Part shown: in pieces, positions 23,070-24,772 of the stretch
Layout: each line of letters starts with the position of its first letter
Numbering within the stretch: the first letter of the stretch is position 1
Assembly: GCF_000003605.2 (NCBI RefSeq)
Contig: NW_003115152.1
Span: 1 to 24,772, forward strand
Direction of reading: 5' to 3'
From: Saccoglossus kowalevskii
Lineage: Eukaryota > Hemichordata > Enteropneusta > Harrimaniidae
DNA length: 24,772 bases
Program-made: the position numbers and the translations under genes
Notes under the pieces: model-generated
What the model was told of the DNA's origin: nothing
Database searches by the model: none
Seen by the model: only the letters and a program-made list of their open reading frames with translations

Positions 23070-24772
23070 GACTAGATAACATGCTTTGAATGCTATGTTA
23101 TAACATACTGACCAAATAAGTATATGTTTTGAGTTTAATGTCATATTCAATATGAAAGTATAAACTCTGGACTACATGACTGGGCTATGTGTCAGTGTAA
23201 CTAGATAGCATGATTTGAATGCTATGTTATAACATACTGACCAAATAAGTATATGTTTTGAGTTTAACGTCATATTTAATATGAAAGTATAAGCTAGGGA
23301 CTACATGACTGGGCTGTGTGTCAGTGTTACTAGATAACATGCTTTGAATGCTATGTTATAACATACTGACCAAATAAGTATATGTTTTGAGTTTAATGTC
23401 ATATTCAATATGAAAGTATAAACTAGGGACTACATGACTGGGTTTTGTGTCAGTGTGACTAGATAACATGCTTTGAATGCTATGTTATAACATACTGACC
23501 AAATAAGTATATGTTTTGAGTTTAATGTCATATTCAATATGAAAGTATAAACTCTGGACTACATGACTGGGCTGTGTGTCAGTGTGACTAGATAACATGC
23601 TTTGAATGCTATGTTATAACATACTGACCAAATAAGTATATGTTTTGAGTTTAATGTCATATTCAATATGAAAGTATAAACTCTGGACTACATGACTGGG
23701 CTGTGTGTCAGTGTGACTAGATAACATGCTTTGAATGCTATGTTATAACATACTGACCAAATAAGTATATGTTTTGAGTTTAATGTCATATTCAATATGA
23801 AAGTATAACTCTGGACTACATGACTGGGCTGTGTGTCAGTGTAACTTGATAACATGATTTGAATGCTATGTTATAACATACTGACCAAATAAGTATATGT
23901 TTCGAGTTTAATGTCATATTCAATATGAAATTATCAACTAGGGACTACATGACTGGGTTGTGTGTCAGTGTGACTAGATAACATGCTTTGAATGCTATGT
24001 TATAACATACTGACCAAATAAGTACATGTTTTGAGTTTAATGTCATATTCAATATGAAAGTATAAACTAGGGACTACATGACTGGGTTGTGTGTCAGTGT
24101 GACTAGATAACATGCTTTGAATGCTATGTTGTAACATACTGACTAAATAAGTATATGTTTTGAGTTTAATGTCATATTCAATATGAAAGTATAACTCTGG
24201 ACTACATGACTGGGCTAGGTGTCAGTGTGACTAGATAACATGCTTTGAATGCTATGTTATAACATACTGACCAAATAAGTATATGTTTTGAGTTTAATGT
24301 CATATTCAATATGAAAGTATAAACTCTGGACTACATGATTGGGCTGTGTGTCAGTGTAACTAGATAACATGCTTTGAATGCTATGTTATAACATACTGAC
24401 CAAATAAGTATATGTTTTGAGTTTAATGTCATATTCAATATGAAAGTATAAACTAGGGACTACATGATTGGGCTACGTGTTAGTGTGACTAGATAACATG
24501 CTTTGAATGCTATGTTATAACATACTGACCAAATAAGTATATGTTTTGAGTTTAATGTCATATTCAATATGAAAGTATAACTCTGGACTACATGACTGGG
24601 CTAGGTGTCAGTGTGACTTGATAACATGCTTTGAATGCTATGTTATATCATACTGACCAAATAAGTATATGTTTTGAGTTTAATGTCATATTCAATATGA
24701 AAGTATAAACTCTGGACTACATGACTGGGCTATGTGTCAGTGTAACTAGATAACATGCTTTGAATGCTATGT

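Larger units (their letters stand above)
34..24772 (+). repeat. 129-bp satellite DNA tandem array, about 192 complete monomers, open at right end
   Basis: The motif TATGTTATAACATA recurs every 129 bp from position 34 (34, 163, 292, 421, 550, 679 and so on) to a truncated unit at 24768. All units face the same way, with no spacer and no inserted element. Consensus GC is about 33% and the consensus contains no CpG. The commonest length variant is a one-base deletion in the A-run before CTCTGG (about 28 monomers of 128 bp). Rarer ones are a 2-bp insertion near 3527, 8811 and 13839, a 3-bp net insertion at 679-810 and a 16-bp deletion near 15567. These indels sum to -34, which makes the copy number 192. 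Neighbouring units differ by a few substitutions at recurrent sites. This is typical eukaryotic satellite DNA; chromosomal location and species cannot be read from it. No gene lies anywhere in this span. Confidence 0.97.

Noticed and set aside
34-24772. CRISPR array
   Set aside because: The whole 129-bp unit is repeated with no unique spacers, and unit size and uniformity do not fit.
34-24772. Regular higher-order repeat like human alpha satellite
   Set aside because: Multi-monomer blocks recur at many different spacings; I could find no lag that covers most of the window.
34-24772. SINE- or tRNA-derived repeat, or a transposon body
   Set aside because: I see no Pol III A or B box, poly(A) tail, terminal inverted repeats bounding the array, or transposase fragment. 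The TTATAA palindrome is internal to every unit and is not a target-site duplication.
34-24772. Assignment to a named satellite family or species
   Set aside because: I do not recognise the 129-bp consensus. A search of satellite and repeat libraries would decide it, and a near-identical entry would settle the species.

Overview
The whole window is one satellite DNA array. From position 34 to the right edge it is a head-to-tail tandem of a 129-bp, AT-rich monomer (about 33% GC in the consensus), all in the same orientation. I find no gene, RNA gene, mobile element or unique-sequence island. Anchoring each monomer at TATGTTATAACATA, the span 34-24767 is 24,734 bp. A hand tally of length variants (28 one-base deletions plus about a dozen other small indels, net -34) fits exactly 192 complete monomers (192 x 129 = 24,768). 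The array runs off the right end inside monomer 193. A tandem of this size and uniformity points to a eukaryotic chromosome (centromeric, pericentromeric, subtelomeric or other heterochromatin). I do not recognise the satellite family and cannot name the species.

Layout: positions 1-33 do not match the monomer in register. They look like a diverged, internally deleted monomer or the array's left flank. Positions 34-24767 are the array. Monomers differ at a few recurrent sites: monomer positions 7 and 12 near the palindrome, 20, 46, 54, 65, 70-75, 92-96, 106, 115 and 120. Most of positions 9-40 is nearly invariant.

On top of the 129-bp period there is mosaic higher-order structure. Multi-monomer segments recur with identical variant combinations at unequal distances: 654 bp repeated 15 monomers away, 840 bp repeated 37 monomers away, 604 bp repeated 24 monomers away, 404 bp repeated 68 monomers away, and a two-monomer cassette repeated 3 and 94 monomers away. 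No single higher-order period covers the window. This is the pattern expected from repeated unequal exchange, segmental duplication and conversion.

The monomer carries several dyad symmetries: a perfect 14-bp palindrome, a 15-bp dyad with 7-bp arms, a long-loop inverted repeat across the monomer junction, and a weak wobble-paired hairpin that two adjacent monomers convert to a perfect 7-bp stem. These are the most interesting features, as possible non-B DNA or RNA structures. Nothing in the sequence proves function. The apparent minus-strand reading frames follow from 129 being divisible by three and are not genes.
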